A stretch of 64,000 nucleotides of DNA from Streptosporangium canum (GCF_900113865.1 NZ_FOQY01000002.1:372001-436000), one strand, 5' to 3'; positions 51,706-61,358 are shown, counted from the first letter of the stretch. Numbers and translations are program-made. The notes: a model not told the origin generated them from the letters alone.

Positions 51706-52803
51706 TCAGGCGACGCGGTAACCGGCGGCGGCGCCGGGGCGCAGGGTCAGGCCGTGGCCTGGCGCGTCCACCCGGGGGTGGACGGCCCCGCCGGTGGGAT
51801 CGGCCGCGCCGTCGAACAGCTCGGTTTCGATGCGCACGTGGTCGTGGAACCACTCGATGTGGCGCAGGTTCGCCGTGGCGGTGGCCGCGGGCACGTGCAG
51901 GTTGGGGGCGCAGTGCGCCGACACCTGCAGGTGGTGGGCGGCGGCGATCACGGCGGCGCCGAACCAGCCGGTGTAGCCGCCGCAGCGGGTGGCGTCGATC
52001 TGGAGGCAGTCCACGGCGCCCGCCTGGCACATCCGGGTGAAGTAGGTCAGGTCGCCGCCATACTCGCCGGCGGCGACGTCGGCGTCGATCCGCATACGCA
52101 CCAGGCGCAGCCCCGCCAGGTCGTCGGAGGAGACCGGCTCTTCGAACCAGCGCACGTCCTGCTCGTCCATGCGTGTGGCCAGGCGGACGGCCTGCTTGGC
52201 GGTGTAGCCGCCGTTGGCGTCGACGTAGAGTTCGGCGTCGGCGCCGATGACGCGGCGGGCGAGGGCGACGCGGTGCAGATCACGGTCGGCGGCCGTGCCA
52301 CCGGACTCGCCGATCTTGATCTTCACGCGGGGGATTCCCTGTCCGTGCACCCATTGTCGTAGCTGCGCGCCGGTGGTGGCGTCGCCGTAGGTGGTGAACC
52401 CTCCCGATCCGTAGACGGGCACGTCCGGGCGGGCGGCGCCGAACAGGCGCACCAGCGGCATTCCCAGCAGCCGCGCCTTGAGGTCCCACAGGGCGACGTC
52501 CAGCGCGGAGATCGCGTATCCGGCGATTCCCGTCCGCCCGGCGTTGCGCACCTGGCGGACCATCGCCGTCCAGGTCGCGGGGATGTCAAACGCGTCGGCG
52601 CCGGTCACCACCGCGGCGAGGGTTTCGGTGATGAAGGACACTGCGGCGGCGGGCGCGTAGGTCCACCCGGTGCCGACGATCTCCTCGGCGTCGACCTCGG
52701 CCACCACCAAGGTCGTCGCGTCCCAGACCAGGGTGCCGTCGGCCTCCGGCTGGTCGGTCGGCACGCGGTAGGCCGCGGCGCGCACCGCGCGGATCGCCGT
52801 CAT
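51706..52803 (-). CDS. Enolase-superfamily enzyme (mandelate racemase/muconate lactonizing type)
   Basis: A 365-residue protein. The catalytic set is visible: K161-x-K163 in RVKIKIGE, metal ligands D195 (YVDANGGY), E221 (RWFEEPV) and E247 (AAGEYGG), D270 and H297 (SAHCAPNLH). K-x-K plus Asp/His is the mandelate racemase subgroup, mostly sugar-acid dehydratases or racemases. Substrate unknown. It precedes the GH15 gene and is divergent from the ThDP enzyme gene. Confidence 0.93.
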   Translation of the reverse strand: MTAIRAVRAAAYRVPTDQPEADGTLVWDATTLVVAEVDAEEIVGTGWTYAPAAAVSFITETLAAVVTGADAFDIPATWTAMVRQVRNAGRTGIAGYAISALDVALWDLKARLLGMPLVRLFGAARPDVPVYGSGGFTTYGDATTGAQLRQWVHGQGIPRVKIKIGESGGTAADRDLHRVALARRVIGADAELYVDANGGYTAKQAVRLATRMDEQDVRWFEEPVSSDDLAGLRLVRMRIDADVAAGEYGGDLTYFTRMCQAGAVDCLQIDATRCGGYTGWFGAAVIAAAHHLQVSAHCAPNLHVPAATATANLRHIEWFHDHVRIETELFDGAADPTGGAVHPRVDAPGHGLTLRPGAAAGYRVA

Positions 52804-52947
52804 CGCGCCCTCCTGACGTCGAGCCTCCTGACGTGAGTAAACCCACCCATACCCGACAAATCATCACCTAATGGTTAAAGTCATTAAAGGTTGAAAGTTT
52901 CCACTTGTTGAATATTTAGTGCTGTAAAGCGGGGCACGCCAGCAGGT
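52804..52947. promoter_or_regulatory. AT-rich divergent promoter region
   Basis: The stretch about 52840-52920 has markedly lower GC than the surroundings, with TAATGGTTAAAG, TCATTAAAGG and GAATATTTAG, between the divergent enolase-type and ThDP genes. Promoters for both units are expected here; no perfect palindrome was found. Confidence 0.4.
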
Positions 52948-54714
52948 ATGACTGACATCGCCTCCGAAGTGCTCATCGAACGGCTGGCCGCCTGGGGTGT
53001 CGACACGGTCTTCGGGCTGCCCGGTGACGGCATCAACGGGATCATGGAGGGTCTGCGCCGCCACGCCGACCGGGTCAGATTCGTCCTGGTCCACCACGAG
53101 GAGGCGGCCGCGTTCATGGCGACCGCCCACGCCAAGGCGACCGGCCGCATCGGGGTCTGTCTGGCGACCTCGGGGCCCGGCGGCATCCATCTGCTCAACG
53201 GCCTCTACGACGCCAAGCTTGACCATCAGCCTGTGCTGGCCATCACCGGCATGCAGGAGACCAGCGTGCTGGGCACCGGCTACCAGCAGGAGGTCCACCT
53301 GGATCGGTTGTACGCCGACGTCGCCGACTACAACCTCGTCGTCGACAACCCGGCGCAGTTGCCCGGCGTGGTGGACATCGCGATCCGCACCGCTTACGCC
53401 CGGCGCGGCGTGGCTCACCTGTGCATCCCGAACGACGTGCAGGTGGCACCCGCCGATGCCGATCCCTACCAGCACGTCGCCCCGGCGCGGCCCCCGGCGA
53501 CCGCGCCGATCTACCTGCCTGCGCCGGGGGTGCCGCGCCGGGAGGATCTGCAGGCCGCCGCCGAGGTGCTCAACGCCGGTGAGAGGGTGGCGATCCTGGC
53601 CGGGGCCGGCGCGTTGCACGCGCGGGAAGAGGTTCTGGCCGTCGCCGACGTTCTGGGCGCACCGGTGATCAAAACGCTGCCCGGCAAGGCCGTCATCCCC
53701 GACGACTCACCGTACGCGGTCGGCGGGATCGGCCTGCTGGGCACCAAGCCGGGTGAGGAGCTCGTCGAGGACTGCGACACGCTGCTCATGATCGGTACCA
53801 ACTTCCCCTACACCAAGCACCTGCCCGAGCCGGGCAAGGTCCGCGTGGTGCAGATCGAGGCCGACCCGGCGCGCGCCGGTGTGCGCATGCCCACGCAGGT
53901 GCCGATGATCGGCGATGCGAAGGAGGGGCTGGCCGCGCTGCTGCCCCTGCTGCGGCGCAACGAGGACCGGGCGCACCTGGACAAATACCTCAAGGCGATG
54001 CAGCGGTGGCGGAAGAACATGGCCGACCTGGAGTCGCCGAAACGCGACCCGATCGCCCCGCAGTATCTGATGAGCTGCATCGACCGGGCGGCGACCGATG
54101 AGGCGATCCTCACCTGCGACTCCGGCACGATCGCCACCTGGGCGGCGCGGCACTGGACGATCCGCGGGGAGCGGCGCTTCTACCTGTCGGGAAACCTCGC
54201 CACGATGGCGCCCGGGCTGCCGTATGCGATCGCGATGCAGCACGCCTTCCCCGGCCGGCAGGTGATCGCGTTCGTCGGCGACGGCGGTTTCGCGATGCTG
54301 ATGGCCGAGTTCCTCACCGCCGCCCAGCACCGGCTGCCGATCAAGGTGGTGATCAACAACAACAACTCCCTCGGCCAGATCCTGTGGGAGCAGATGGTGC
54401 TCGGCTACCCCGAGCACGGCGTGCGGTTCGCCGAACCGGCCTCGGACTTCTCCGCCTGGGCCCGCTCCTGCGGCGCCTACGGCCGCAAGGTCACCGACCC
54501 CGGACAGGTCGACGAGGCCGTACGCCAGGCGCTGGCGCACGACGGGCCCGCGCTGGTGGACGTCGACGTCAACCCCAACGAGCCGCCGATGCCCGGCAAG
54601 GTCAGCCACGACCAGGCGATCAAGTTCGCCCAGGCCTTCCTCAAGGGGCAGCCGCACAAGGCGGCGATCGCCACCACCCTGTTCAAAGACAAGATCTCCC
54701 AGCTTGGACGGTGA
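52948..54714 (+). CDS. Thiamine-diphosphate enzyme, pyruvate oxidase/acetolactate synthase-like
   Basis: A 588-residue protein. The N-terminal domain has the catalytic Glu51 (LVHHEEAAAFMATAHAK) after GLPGDGINGIMEGL; the central domain has VLGAPVIKTLPGKAVIPDD and GIGLLGTKPG; the ThDP motif is GDGGFAMLMAEFLTA ending NNNN about 25 residues later. The layout fits POXB-like pyruvate oxidases/decarboxylases rather than biosynthetic acetolactate synthase (no small subunit gene). It starts at ATG 52948 and is followed after 5 bp by the FAD/Fe-S gene, suggesting shared use of 2-oxo or 2-hydroxy acids. Confidence 0.92.
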   Translation: MTDIASEVLIERLAAWGVDTVFGLPGDGINGIMEGLRRHADRVRFVLVHHEEAAAFMATAHAKATGRIGVCLATSGPGGIHLLNGLYDAKLDHQPVLAITGMQETSVLGTGYQQEVHLDRLYADVADYNLVVDNPAQLPGVVDIAIRTAYARRGVAHLCIPNDVQVAPADADPYQHVAPARPPATAPIYLPAPGVPRREDLQAAAEVLNAGERVAILAGAGALHAREEVLAVADVLGAPVIKTLPGKAVIPDDSPYAVGGIGLLGTKPGEELVEDCDTLLMIGTNFPYTKHLPEPGKVRVVQIEADPARAGVRMPTQVPMIGDAKEGLAALLPLLRRNEDRAHLDKYLKAMQRWRKNMADLESPKRDPIAPQYLMSCIDRAATDEAILTCDSGTIATWAARHWTIRGERRFYLSGNLATMAPGLPYAIAMQHAFPGRQVIAFVGDGGFAMLMAEFLTAAQHRLPIKVVINNNNSLGQILWEQMVLGYPEHGVRFAEPASDFSAWARSCGAYGRKVTDPGQVDEAVRQALAHDGPALVDVDVNPNEPPMPGKVSHDQAIKFAQAFLKGQPHKAAIATTLFKDKISQLGR

Positions 54715-54719
54715 TCGCG

Positions 54720-57108
54720 ATGAGCCGCAGCGTCTCCCTGCCCGCCCCGGTCACCACCCGGCCGGACCAGCCGTACATCCGGCTGCGCGACCTGGAGCAT
54801 GATCTGGCCGCGCGGGTGGACGGCGAGGTCCGCTTCGACCCCGGCAGTCGCGGCGCCTACTCCACCGACGGATCCAACTACCGGCAGGTGCCGCTGGGCG
54901 TGGTCGTTCCCCGCACCCCCGACGCGGCCGTCGAGGCGATCGCCGTCTGCCGTGCACACCGGGCCCCGGTCACCTCGCGGGGCGGCGGCACCAGCCTGGC
55001 CGGGCAGACGTGCAACGCCGCGGTGGTGATCGACTGGTCGAAGTACTGCGACCATCTGGTGTCGGTGGACGCCGCGGCCAGGACCTGCGTCGTCGAGCCG
55101 GGAATCGTGCTCGACGTGCTCAACGAGAAGCTGGCGGGCACGGGGCTGATGTTCGGGCCACGTCCGTCCACGCACTCCCAGTGCACCCTGGGCGGGATGA
55201 TCGGCAACAACTCCTGCGGGTCCACCGCGCAGGCGTACGGCAAGACGGCCGACAACGTCTCCCGCCTGGAGATCCTCACCTATGACGGCGTCCGGATGTG
55301 GGTCGGCGCCACCGACGAGCAGGAGTACGCGCGCATCCTCGCCGCAGGCGGCCGGGACGCACGGATCTACCGCGAGCTGCGCGAGATCGTCGACACCCAC
55401 GCCGAGCAGATCCGCCGCCGCTTCCCCGACATCCCGCGACGGGTGTCGGGCTACAACCTCGACCAGCTCCTGCCGGGCGGCGCCTTCCACCTGGCCAGAG
55501 CACTGGTCGGCTCCGAGGGCACCCTGGTCACCGTGCTGCGGGCCGAATTGCGCCTGGTGCCGGCGCCCAAGGCCGAGAGCCTCGTCCTGCTCGGCTACCA
55601 CGACATCGCCGCGGCCGCCGACGCGGTGCCCCCCATCGCCGAGCACCACCCGCTCCAGCTCGAAGGTGTGGACGACAAGCTGGTCAGCTTCGAGCGGCGC
55701 AAGGGCATGCACCCCGAGGCCCTGGCCAAGTTGCCCGAAGGCGGCGGCTGGCTGATGGTGTCCTTCGGCGCCGACTCCCAGCGCGAGGCCGACGACCGGG
55801 CACGGGCCCTGACCGACGCCCTGAACGGCACCGAGCACGCGCCGCACATCGCCTTCTTCGACGACGAGAAGACCGAAAAACACCTGTGGGAGGTCCGCGA
55901 ATCCGGTCTGGGAGCCACCGCACGTGTGCCGGGCATGCGCGAGACCTGGGAGGGCTGGGAGGACTCGGCGGTACCGCCGGAACGACTCGGCGACTACCTG
56001 CGCGACCTGCGCGCACTCTTCGAGGAGTTCGACTACGGCGACGCCGCGCTGTACGGGCACTTCGGGCAGGGCTGCGTGCACACCCGGATCCCGTTCGACC
56101 TCCTCACCGCCGACGGCATCGCCTCCTTCCTGGCCTTCCTGGAGCGGGCCTCCGACCTGGTCATCGCCTACGGGGGATCCCTGTCGGGCGAGCACGGTGA
56201 CGGCCAATCACGCGGCCGGCTGCTGCCCAAGATGTTCGGAGCCGATGTCATGACCGCCTTCGAACAGGTCAAAGCCGTTTTCGACCCCGCGGACCGGATG
56301 AACCCCGGGAAGATCGTCGCCCCTTACCGGATCGAGGAGAACCTCCGCCTGGGTACCGGCTGGACCCCGGCCGACCCGAGCGTCCACTTCGGCTACCCCG
56401 ACGACGAGGGCAGCTTCCAGCGCGCCGTCATGCGCTGCGTCGGCGTCGGCCAGTGCCGCCGGCACACCGGCGGCGTCATGTGCCCCTCCTACCGCGCCAC
56501 TGGCGAGGAGGAGCACTCCACGCGAGGCCGGGCCCGGCTGCTGTTCGAGATGCTGGGCGGCCACGCCGACTCCACGGTGCGCGACGGCTGGCGGTCGGCG
56601 GCCGTCAGGGACGCCCTCGATCTGTGCCTGGCGTGCAAGGGCTGCAAGCACGACTGCCCGATGGACGTCGACATGGCCACCTACAAGGCCGAGTTCCTCT
56701 CCCACCACTACGCGGGGCGGCCCCGGCCCGCCGCCCACTACGCCATGGGCTGGCTCCCCCTGTGGGCGCGACCTGCTGGCCCGCGCCGGAATCCACCTGG
56801 AGGCGGTCGGCGGCTGCTGCGGCCTGGCCGGAGACTTCGGCTTCACCGCCGGTCACCTGAAGGTGTCGATGGCCTGTGCCGAGCAGGAACTGCTTCCCGC
56901 CGTGCGCGCGGCCGACCCGGACACCCTGATCCTGGCCGACGGGTTCAGCTGCCGTACCCAGATCGAACAGGCCGGCGTCGGCCGCCAGGCACTCCACCTG
57001 GCGGAGATTCTCGCCGCCGCCCAGCGGGGCGACAACCTCGGCGCCTACCCCGAACGCCGGATCGGGCGACGGCCGGGCCCGCCACAGACCCTCCGCGACA
57101 GGAGTTGA
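54720..57108 (+). pseudogene. FAD-linked / 4Fe-4S 2-hydroxyacid dehydrogenase with internal deletion
   Basis: Frame 1 from ATG 54720 encodes an intact FAD-binding domain (PVTSRGGGTSLAGQTCNAAV, about 75-100; GGMIGNNSCGSTAQAYGKTA), the FAD-oxidase C domain (ALYGHFGQGCVHTRIPFD, YGGSLSGEHGDGQSRG) and the first iron-sulphur cysteines (CVGVGQCRRHTGGVMCPSY; LDLCLACKGCKHDCPMDVD). At about 56766 (GWLPLWA) the frame jumps to GRDLLARAGIHLEAVGGCCG, the far end of the CCG domain, which then runs to a stop at 57106. Around 230 codons are missing. Full-length relatives are D-lactate or 2-hydroxyglutarate dehydrogenases fused to a GlpC-like domain. The remaining protein would lack the CCG core. Confidence 0.75.
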
Positions 57109-57113
57109 CCACC

Positions 57114-57218
57114 ATGGACCATCTGGGACGCACCACCTGGGTGATCGCCGAAGGCTGCATCCCGCCCGACAGCACCGGCGACGAGCGCGCGTTCACCAGC
57201 ATCGCCTTCCCCGCATGA
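57114..57218 (+). pseudogene. Sensory rhodopsin transducer (ASRT) family gene reduced to its two ends
   Basis: A 34-codon frame with a perfect AGGAG site reads LGRTTWVIAEGCIPPDSTGD then ERAFTS and IAFPA. Its first 28 residues match the start of ASRT/PF07100 proteins (GRTTWVIAxGYIPPxSTG), and the last five match their end (xxIAxPA). The intervening 90 or so residues are gone, in frame. ASRT folds are small beta sandwiches that bind DNA or sugars and occur in non-rhodopsin bacteria. Promoter and stop are intact. Confidence 0.55.
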
Positions 57219-57262
57219 CCTCAACACCGCAACCGCCGCCGACCGACCCGACAGGAGCGTGG

Positions 57263-57763
57263 ATGAACACCGACGAGGTCCACGAGGCCGCGGCCGGCCC
57301 GCTGGACGACCCGGCCGACGCGGCCTGGCGAGTGGAGGCGGCCTCGCTCGTCCTGGTCGAGATGACGCTCAACGCGGCCGCCGAATACAGCGGCCTGTCC
57401 GTCATACAGTTGCGCGTACTGCTGGCAGTCGACCGGCATGGCCCCCTCAACCTCAGTGCCCTCGCCACCCACCTCACCATGTCGATCTCCGCGACCGGTC
57501 GTCTGGTCACCCGGCTCGACGCCGCGGGACTGCTCACCCGCCTTCTCGCATCACACAGCCGCCGCGAGGTCAGCATCGACGTCACCCCGCTCGGCCACCA
57601 GGCCATCGAACGTCTACGCGCCGCCCGCCGCCGTCACATCGCCGCCGCGCTGACCCGCCTGCCGCCCGCCACCCAGCAGACGCTCGCCCGCACCCTGCTG
57701 GAGTTCACCGCCGCCGTGCAGGCCGGCGACAGCTGTGGCGGCATCGGCCCGGCCGTGACCTGA
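57263..57763 (+). CDS. MarR-family transcriptional regulator
   Basis: A 166-residue winged-helix protein: AASLVLVEMTLNAAAEYSGL, IQLRVLLAVDRHGPLNLSAL, THLTMSISATGRLVTRLDAA, LLTRLLASHSRREVSIDVTP and the C-terminal helix. ATG 57263 with AGGAG 8 nt upstream is preferred over ATG 57215, which overlaps the rhodopsin-transducer stop. It lies between that relic and the glucose dehydrogenase gene and may regulate the carbohydrate set. Confidence 0.9.
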   Translation: MNTDEVHEAAAGPLDDPADAAWRVEAASLVLVEMTLNAAAEYSGLSVIQLRVLLAVDRHGPLNLSALATHLTMSISATGRLVTRLDAAGLLTRLLASHSRREVSIDVTPLGHQAIERLRAARRRHIAAALTRLPPATQQTLARTLLEFTAAVQAGDSCGGIGPAVT

Positions 57764-57813
57764 CTGCCTCCGCATCGCTCATACACATCGCCCATCGGAA
57801 GGAAGCACCGGCC

Positions 57814-58863
57814 ATGCGCGCACTGACCGTCGTCCCACAGCGCAAGAACTCCCTGGCGGTGACCGACGTCCCCGATCCGGAACCCGGCGAGAACGACCTC
57901 CTCGTCGACGCGCTCGCCGTCGGCGTGTGCGGAACCGACAAGGAGATCGCCGCCGGTGACTACGGCTGGGCGCCGCCCGGCCGTGACAGGCTCGTGATCG
58001 GGCACGAGTCGCTGGGCCGCGTACGGCGGGCACCGGACGGCAGCGGCTTCTCCCCGGGCGATCTCGTCGTCGGCGTGGTACGGCGCCCGGACCCCGTGCC
58101 CTGCGGTGCGTGCGCGCACGGGCAGTTCGACATGTGCCGCAACGGCCGTTACACCGAACGCGGTATCAAGGAACTCGACGGCTATGCCAGCCAGTCCTGG
58201 CGCGTCGAGGCCGACTACGCGGTCAGGATCGACCCGGCCCTCGTCACGATCGGCATGCTGATGGAGCCCACCAGCGTGGTCGCCAAGGCGTGGGAACAGG
58301 TCGAGAGAGTCGGCGCACGGGCATGGTTTCAGCCGCGCACGGCCCTGGTCGCCGGCGCGGGCCCGATCGGGCTGCTGGCCGCGCTACTCGGCATGCAACA
58401 CGGCCTGGACATCCACGTTCTGGACCGCGTCACCGGCGGCCCCAAACCGAAACTCGTCACCGACCTCGGCGCCACCTACCATTGCGGCGGCATCGCCGAC
58501 GTGGTCGCCGCCACCAAGCCCGACATCGTGATCGAAGCAACCGGTGTGGGACAGCTGGTGTTCGATGCGATCACCGCCACGGCCGCCTACGGCATCGTCT
58601 GCCTGACCGGCGTCTCCCCCGCCGGACGCCGGCTCACCATCGACGCGGGCAGCCTGAATCGAGAGATCGTCCTGGAGAACGACGTGGTGGTCGGATCCGT
58701 CAACGCCAACCTCAGCCATTACAGCGCGGCGGCGGATGCCCTGGCCAGAGCGGACCTGGACTGGCTCGGCCGGCTGATCTCCCGGCGCGTACCGCTCGAG
58801 CGATATACCGAGGCCTTCACCACCCAGCCGGACGACGTCAAAGTGGCCATCACCTTCGGGTGA
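57814..58863 (+). CDS. Glucose 1-dehydrogenase-like medium-chain dehydrogenase
   Basis: A 349-residue zinc-type dehydrogenase. VGVCGTDKEIAAGDYG and VIGHESLGRVRR carry the catalytic zinc ligands; CGACAHGQFDMCRNGRYTER carries three of the structural-zinc cysteines; ALVAGAGPIGLLAALLGMQH is the nucleotide fold; NANLSHYSAAADAL near the end is typical of the Glc_DH C-terminal family. The enzyme should oxidise glucose (or a related aldose) with NAD(P)+. It follows the MarR gene after 50 bp. Confidence 0.92.
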   Translation: MRALTVVPQRKNSLAVTDVPDPEPGENDLLVDALAVGVCGTDKEIAAGDYGWAPPGRDRLVIGHESLGRVRRAPDGSGFSPGDLVVGVVRRPDPVPCGACAHGQFDMCRNGRYTERGIKELDGYASQSWRVEADYAVRIDPALVTIGMLMEPTSVVAKAWEQVERVGARAWFQPRTALVAGAGPIGLLAALLGMQHGLDIHVLDRVTGGPKPKLVTDLGATYHCGGIADVVAATKPDIVIEATGVGQLVFDAITATAAYGIVCLTGVSPAGRRLTIDAGSLNREIVLENDVVVGSVNANLSHYSAAADALARADLDWLGRLISRRVPLERYTEAFTTQPDDVKVAITFG

Positions 58864-59075
58864 TCCTTCCCGTCGCCCAGCAGCGGCCGGAAATCCGACG
58901 AACACCGCTGCCCGGCGTCGACATGAGGCACCCGGGCACTCCGGCCGCCTCGCGGTACCGCGCGACGAACGCGGCGGCTGACCGTGACACACCGGAGGGA
59001 TCGGCCGGGGATGCTGGCGAAGCTCGTACGGCACTAGCCTTGGGCCATGTCATCGTGTCGGGGAGAGGTCATCTG

Positions 59076-60431
59076 ATGTCGCCGGTTCTGGAGAGTACGG
59101 CCCGCGCGCTGCTGCGCAGGATCGCGGTGGAGCAGGCCGGGTCACGGCTGCCGTCCCTGACGGCGGCCGTGGTGCGCGACGGGCGGATCGCCTGGTTCGG
59201 CTCGCGCGGCCGGGTGGAGGGCGCCGCCCCCACCGAGACCACCCAGTACCGCATCGGCTCCATCACCAAGAGCATGGTCGCCACCGTGGTCATGCGGCTG
59301 CGCGACGAGGACCGCCTGGACCTGCTCGACCCGATCGGCAAGCACGTCCCCGGCACGCCGGTCGGCGAGGTGACCGTCGCCCAGCTGCTGTCGCACACCG
59401 CCGGGCTGACCGCCGAGCCGCCCGGCCAGTGGTGGGAGCGGACCCCGGGCATGCCGGTGGAGGAGCTGATCGGGCTGCTCGGCCCGGAGACCGCCCGGCA
59501 CCGGCCCGGCCGCCGCTTCCACTACTCCAACCTGGGCTTCGCCCTGCTGGGCGAGCTGGTCGCCCGGCACCGGGGCGTCGACTGGGCGCAGGCCGTACGG
59601 GCGGAGGTGCTGGAGCCGCTGGGCATGAGCCAGACCACATCCCGGCCGCGCGCCCCGCACGCCACCGGCTACGCCGTGCACCCGTGGGCCGACGTGCTGC
59701 TGCCCGAGCCCGAGCACGACGCGCTGGCCATGGCCCCGGCCGGGCAGCTGTGGTCCACCCCCGCCGACCTCGCCCGGTGGGCGGCGTTCCTGGCCGGTGA
59801 GACCGCGGGCGTGCTCGACCCGGCCACGCTGGCCGAGATGCGCGAGCCGGCGATCGTCGACGACGGCGATGCCTGGACCGGCGGCTTCGGCCTGGGCCTG
59901 CAACTGACCCGGGCGGGCGGCCGCCGCCTGGCCGGCCACAGCGGCTCCATGCCCGGCTTCCTGTCCACGGTCTGGGCCGACCCGTCCGACCGGGTGGGTG
60001 TGCTGTTCATGGCCAACGCCACCTCGGGGGCCAGCCGCACCCTGCTGACGGAGCTGCTGGCCATCCTCGACGAGCACGAGCCGCACCTGCCCGCGGAGTG
60101 GGAGCCCACCGCGGCCGACGCCGACCTGCTGGAGCTGACCGGCCCGTGGTACTGGGGGCCGAGCGCCTACGCGCTGCGGCTGCTGCCGGAGCGCGGCCTG
60201 TCCCTCGAACCGATCGGCGGCGGCGGCCGGGCCTCGCGCTTCGTCGCCCAGGCCGACGGGACCTGGCTGGGCCTGGACGGCTACTACGCCGGTGAGCGGC
60301 TGAGCCTGGTCCGCCGGGCCGACGGCTCGCCCGGCCACCTCGACCTCAACACCTTCGTCTTCACCCGCACCCCCTACGACCCCACGGCCGAGGTGCCGGG
60401 CGGGGTGGACGGCGACGGCTGGCGCGGCTGA
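59076..60431 (+). CDS. Serine hydrolase, beta-lactamase family
   Basis: A 451-residue protein with S62-ITK65, Y150-SN152 and H288-SG290, the triad of class C beta-lactamase-like hydrolases. The frame is open further upstream but ATG 59076 has GGGGAGAGG before it and starts the protein at MSPVLESTARALLRRIAVEQ. No signal peptide. A C-terminal lipocalin-like domain (about 350-440; LTGPWYWGPSAYALRLLPER) follows. It is a second member of the fold in this window, not closely similar to the one at 13440. Confidence 0.88.
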   Translation: MSPVLESTARALLRRIAVEQAGSRLPSLTAAVVRDGRIAWFGSRGRVEGAAPTETTQYRIGSITKSMVATVVMRLRDEDRLDLLDPIGKHVPGTPVGEVTVAQLLSHTAGLTAEPPGQWWERTPGMPVEELIGLLGPETARHRPGRRFHYSNLGFALLGELVARHRGVDWAQAVRAEVLEPLGMSQTTSRPRAPHATGYAVHPWADVLLPEPEHDALAMAPAGQLWSTPADLARWAAFLAGETAGVLDPATLAEMREPAIVDDGDAWTGGFGLGLQLTRAGGRRLAGHSGSMPGFLSTVWADPSDRVGVLFMANATSGASRTLLTELLAILDEHEPHLPAEWEPTAADADLLELTGPWYWGPSAYALRLLPERGLSLEPIGGGGRASRFVAQADGTWLGLDGYYAGERLSLVRRADGSPGHLDLNTFVFTRTPYDPTAEVPGGVDGDGWRG

Positions 60432-60451
60432 GCGGCGAGCGCCCGGCAGGT

Positions 60452-60477
60452 CCGGGGCGGGCCTCTGCCCGCCCCGG
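60452..60477. terminator. Bidirectional terminator hairpin
   Basis: CCGGGGCGGGC (60452-60462), loop CTCT, GCCCGCCCCGG (60467-60477), perfect 11-bp stem between the convergent hydrolase and SDR genes. Confidence 0.8.
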
Positions 60478-60491
60478 GCGGCAGCGGGAGG

Positions 60492-61274
60492 CTAGCGTGC
60501 CCACATGGGGCCGAGGTACGCGCCGCCGGTGGCGTCGAGCACGTTGCCGGTGATCCAGCGGGCGTCGTCCGAGGCGAGGAAGGCGACGGCGTCGGCGATG
60601 TCCGCCGGCCGGCCGATCCTGCCGAGCGCGGTCAGGCCCGTCAGGACGGCCCGGATCTCGGGGTTGTGCAGGGTGTCGGTCACATCGGTGTCGGTGCTGC
60701 CGGGGCTCACCGTGTTCACCGTGATGCCGCGTTCGCCGAGCGCGTTCGCCAGCGTCCGGCTCATGACCTCCAGGGCGCCCTTGGTCATCGCGTAGGCGAT
60801 CTGGCCGGGCAGGGCGACCCGCGTGGCGAGCGAGGAGATGTTGACGATGCGCCCGCCGTCGGGCATCAGCGGCAGTGTCGCCTGGATGAGGAACAGCGGC
60901 GCCTTCACGTTGATCGCGAAGACCTCGTCGAACTGGCCGGGGGTCAGCCGATCGACCGACCCGGCCCGCACCGTGTCCTGGTTTCCGCAGGCCGCGTTGT
61001 TGACCAGGATGTCCAGCGGTCGCCCGTGCAGGCCCGCGGTCAGGCCGGTGAGCAACGTCCGCACGTCGCCGTCCGTGCCGAATTCCGCCTGGACCGGGAA
61101 GGCTTCACCGCCGGCCTGTTCGATCGTGACCACCGTCTCCTTGGCGGCGTCGGCGTTGCGGCTGTAGTGCACCGCCACCAGCGCGCCGTCCGCGGCCAGT
61201 CGCTGGGCGATGGCTCGGCCCATTCCCCGTGAGGCGCCGGTCACCAGCGCGGTCTTGCCCTTCAGGTCCGTCAT
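60492..61274 (-). CDS. SDR-family oxidoreductase
   Basis: A 260-residue classical short-chain dehydrogenase/reductase: TGASRGMG (12-19), NNAACGNQD, the catalytic Ser in NISSLATR, YAMTK (Tyr/Lys) and the PGSTDTDVTD loop. The absence of an acidic residue after the second strand (AVHYSRNADAAK) suggests NADP(H). It is close to 3-oxoacyl-ACP reductase-like SDRs. Divergent neighbour is absent; the AfsR-type gene lies upstream on the same strand after 84 bp. Confidence 0.93.
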   Translation of the reverse strand: MTDLKGKTALVTGASRGMGRAIAQRLAADGALVAVHYSRNADAAKETVVTIEQAGGEAFPVQAEFGTDGDVRTLLTGLTAGLHGRPLDILVNNAACGNQDTVRAGSVDRLTPGQFDEVFAINVKAPLFLIQATLPLMPDGGRIVNISSLATRVALPGQIAYAMTKGALEVMSRTLANALGERGITVNTVSPGSTDTDVTDTLHNPEIRAVLTGLTALGRIGRPADIADAVAFLASDDARWITGNVLDATGGAYLGPMWAR

Positions 61275-61358
61275 GTCGGTCTCCTGTCAGTGATAGGCGA
61301 TGACCACGAGGCTGGCAGGGCCCGCTCACCACGCATTCACCACCCGCACACCGCCCCC

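Noticed and set aside
54384-54720. Upstream extension of the FAD/Fe-S frame to 54384
   Set aside because: That part overlaps the well-supported ThDP enzyme gene in another frame and shows shadow composition.
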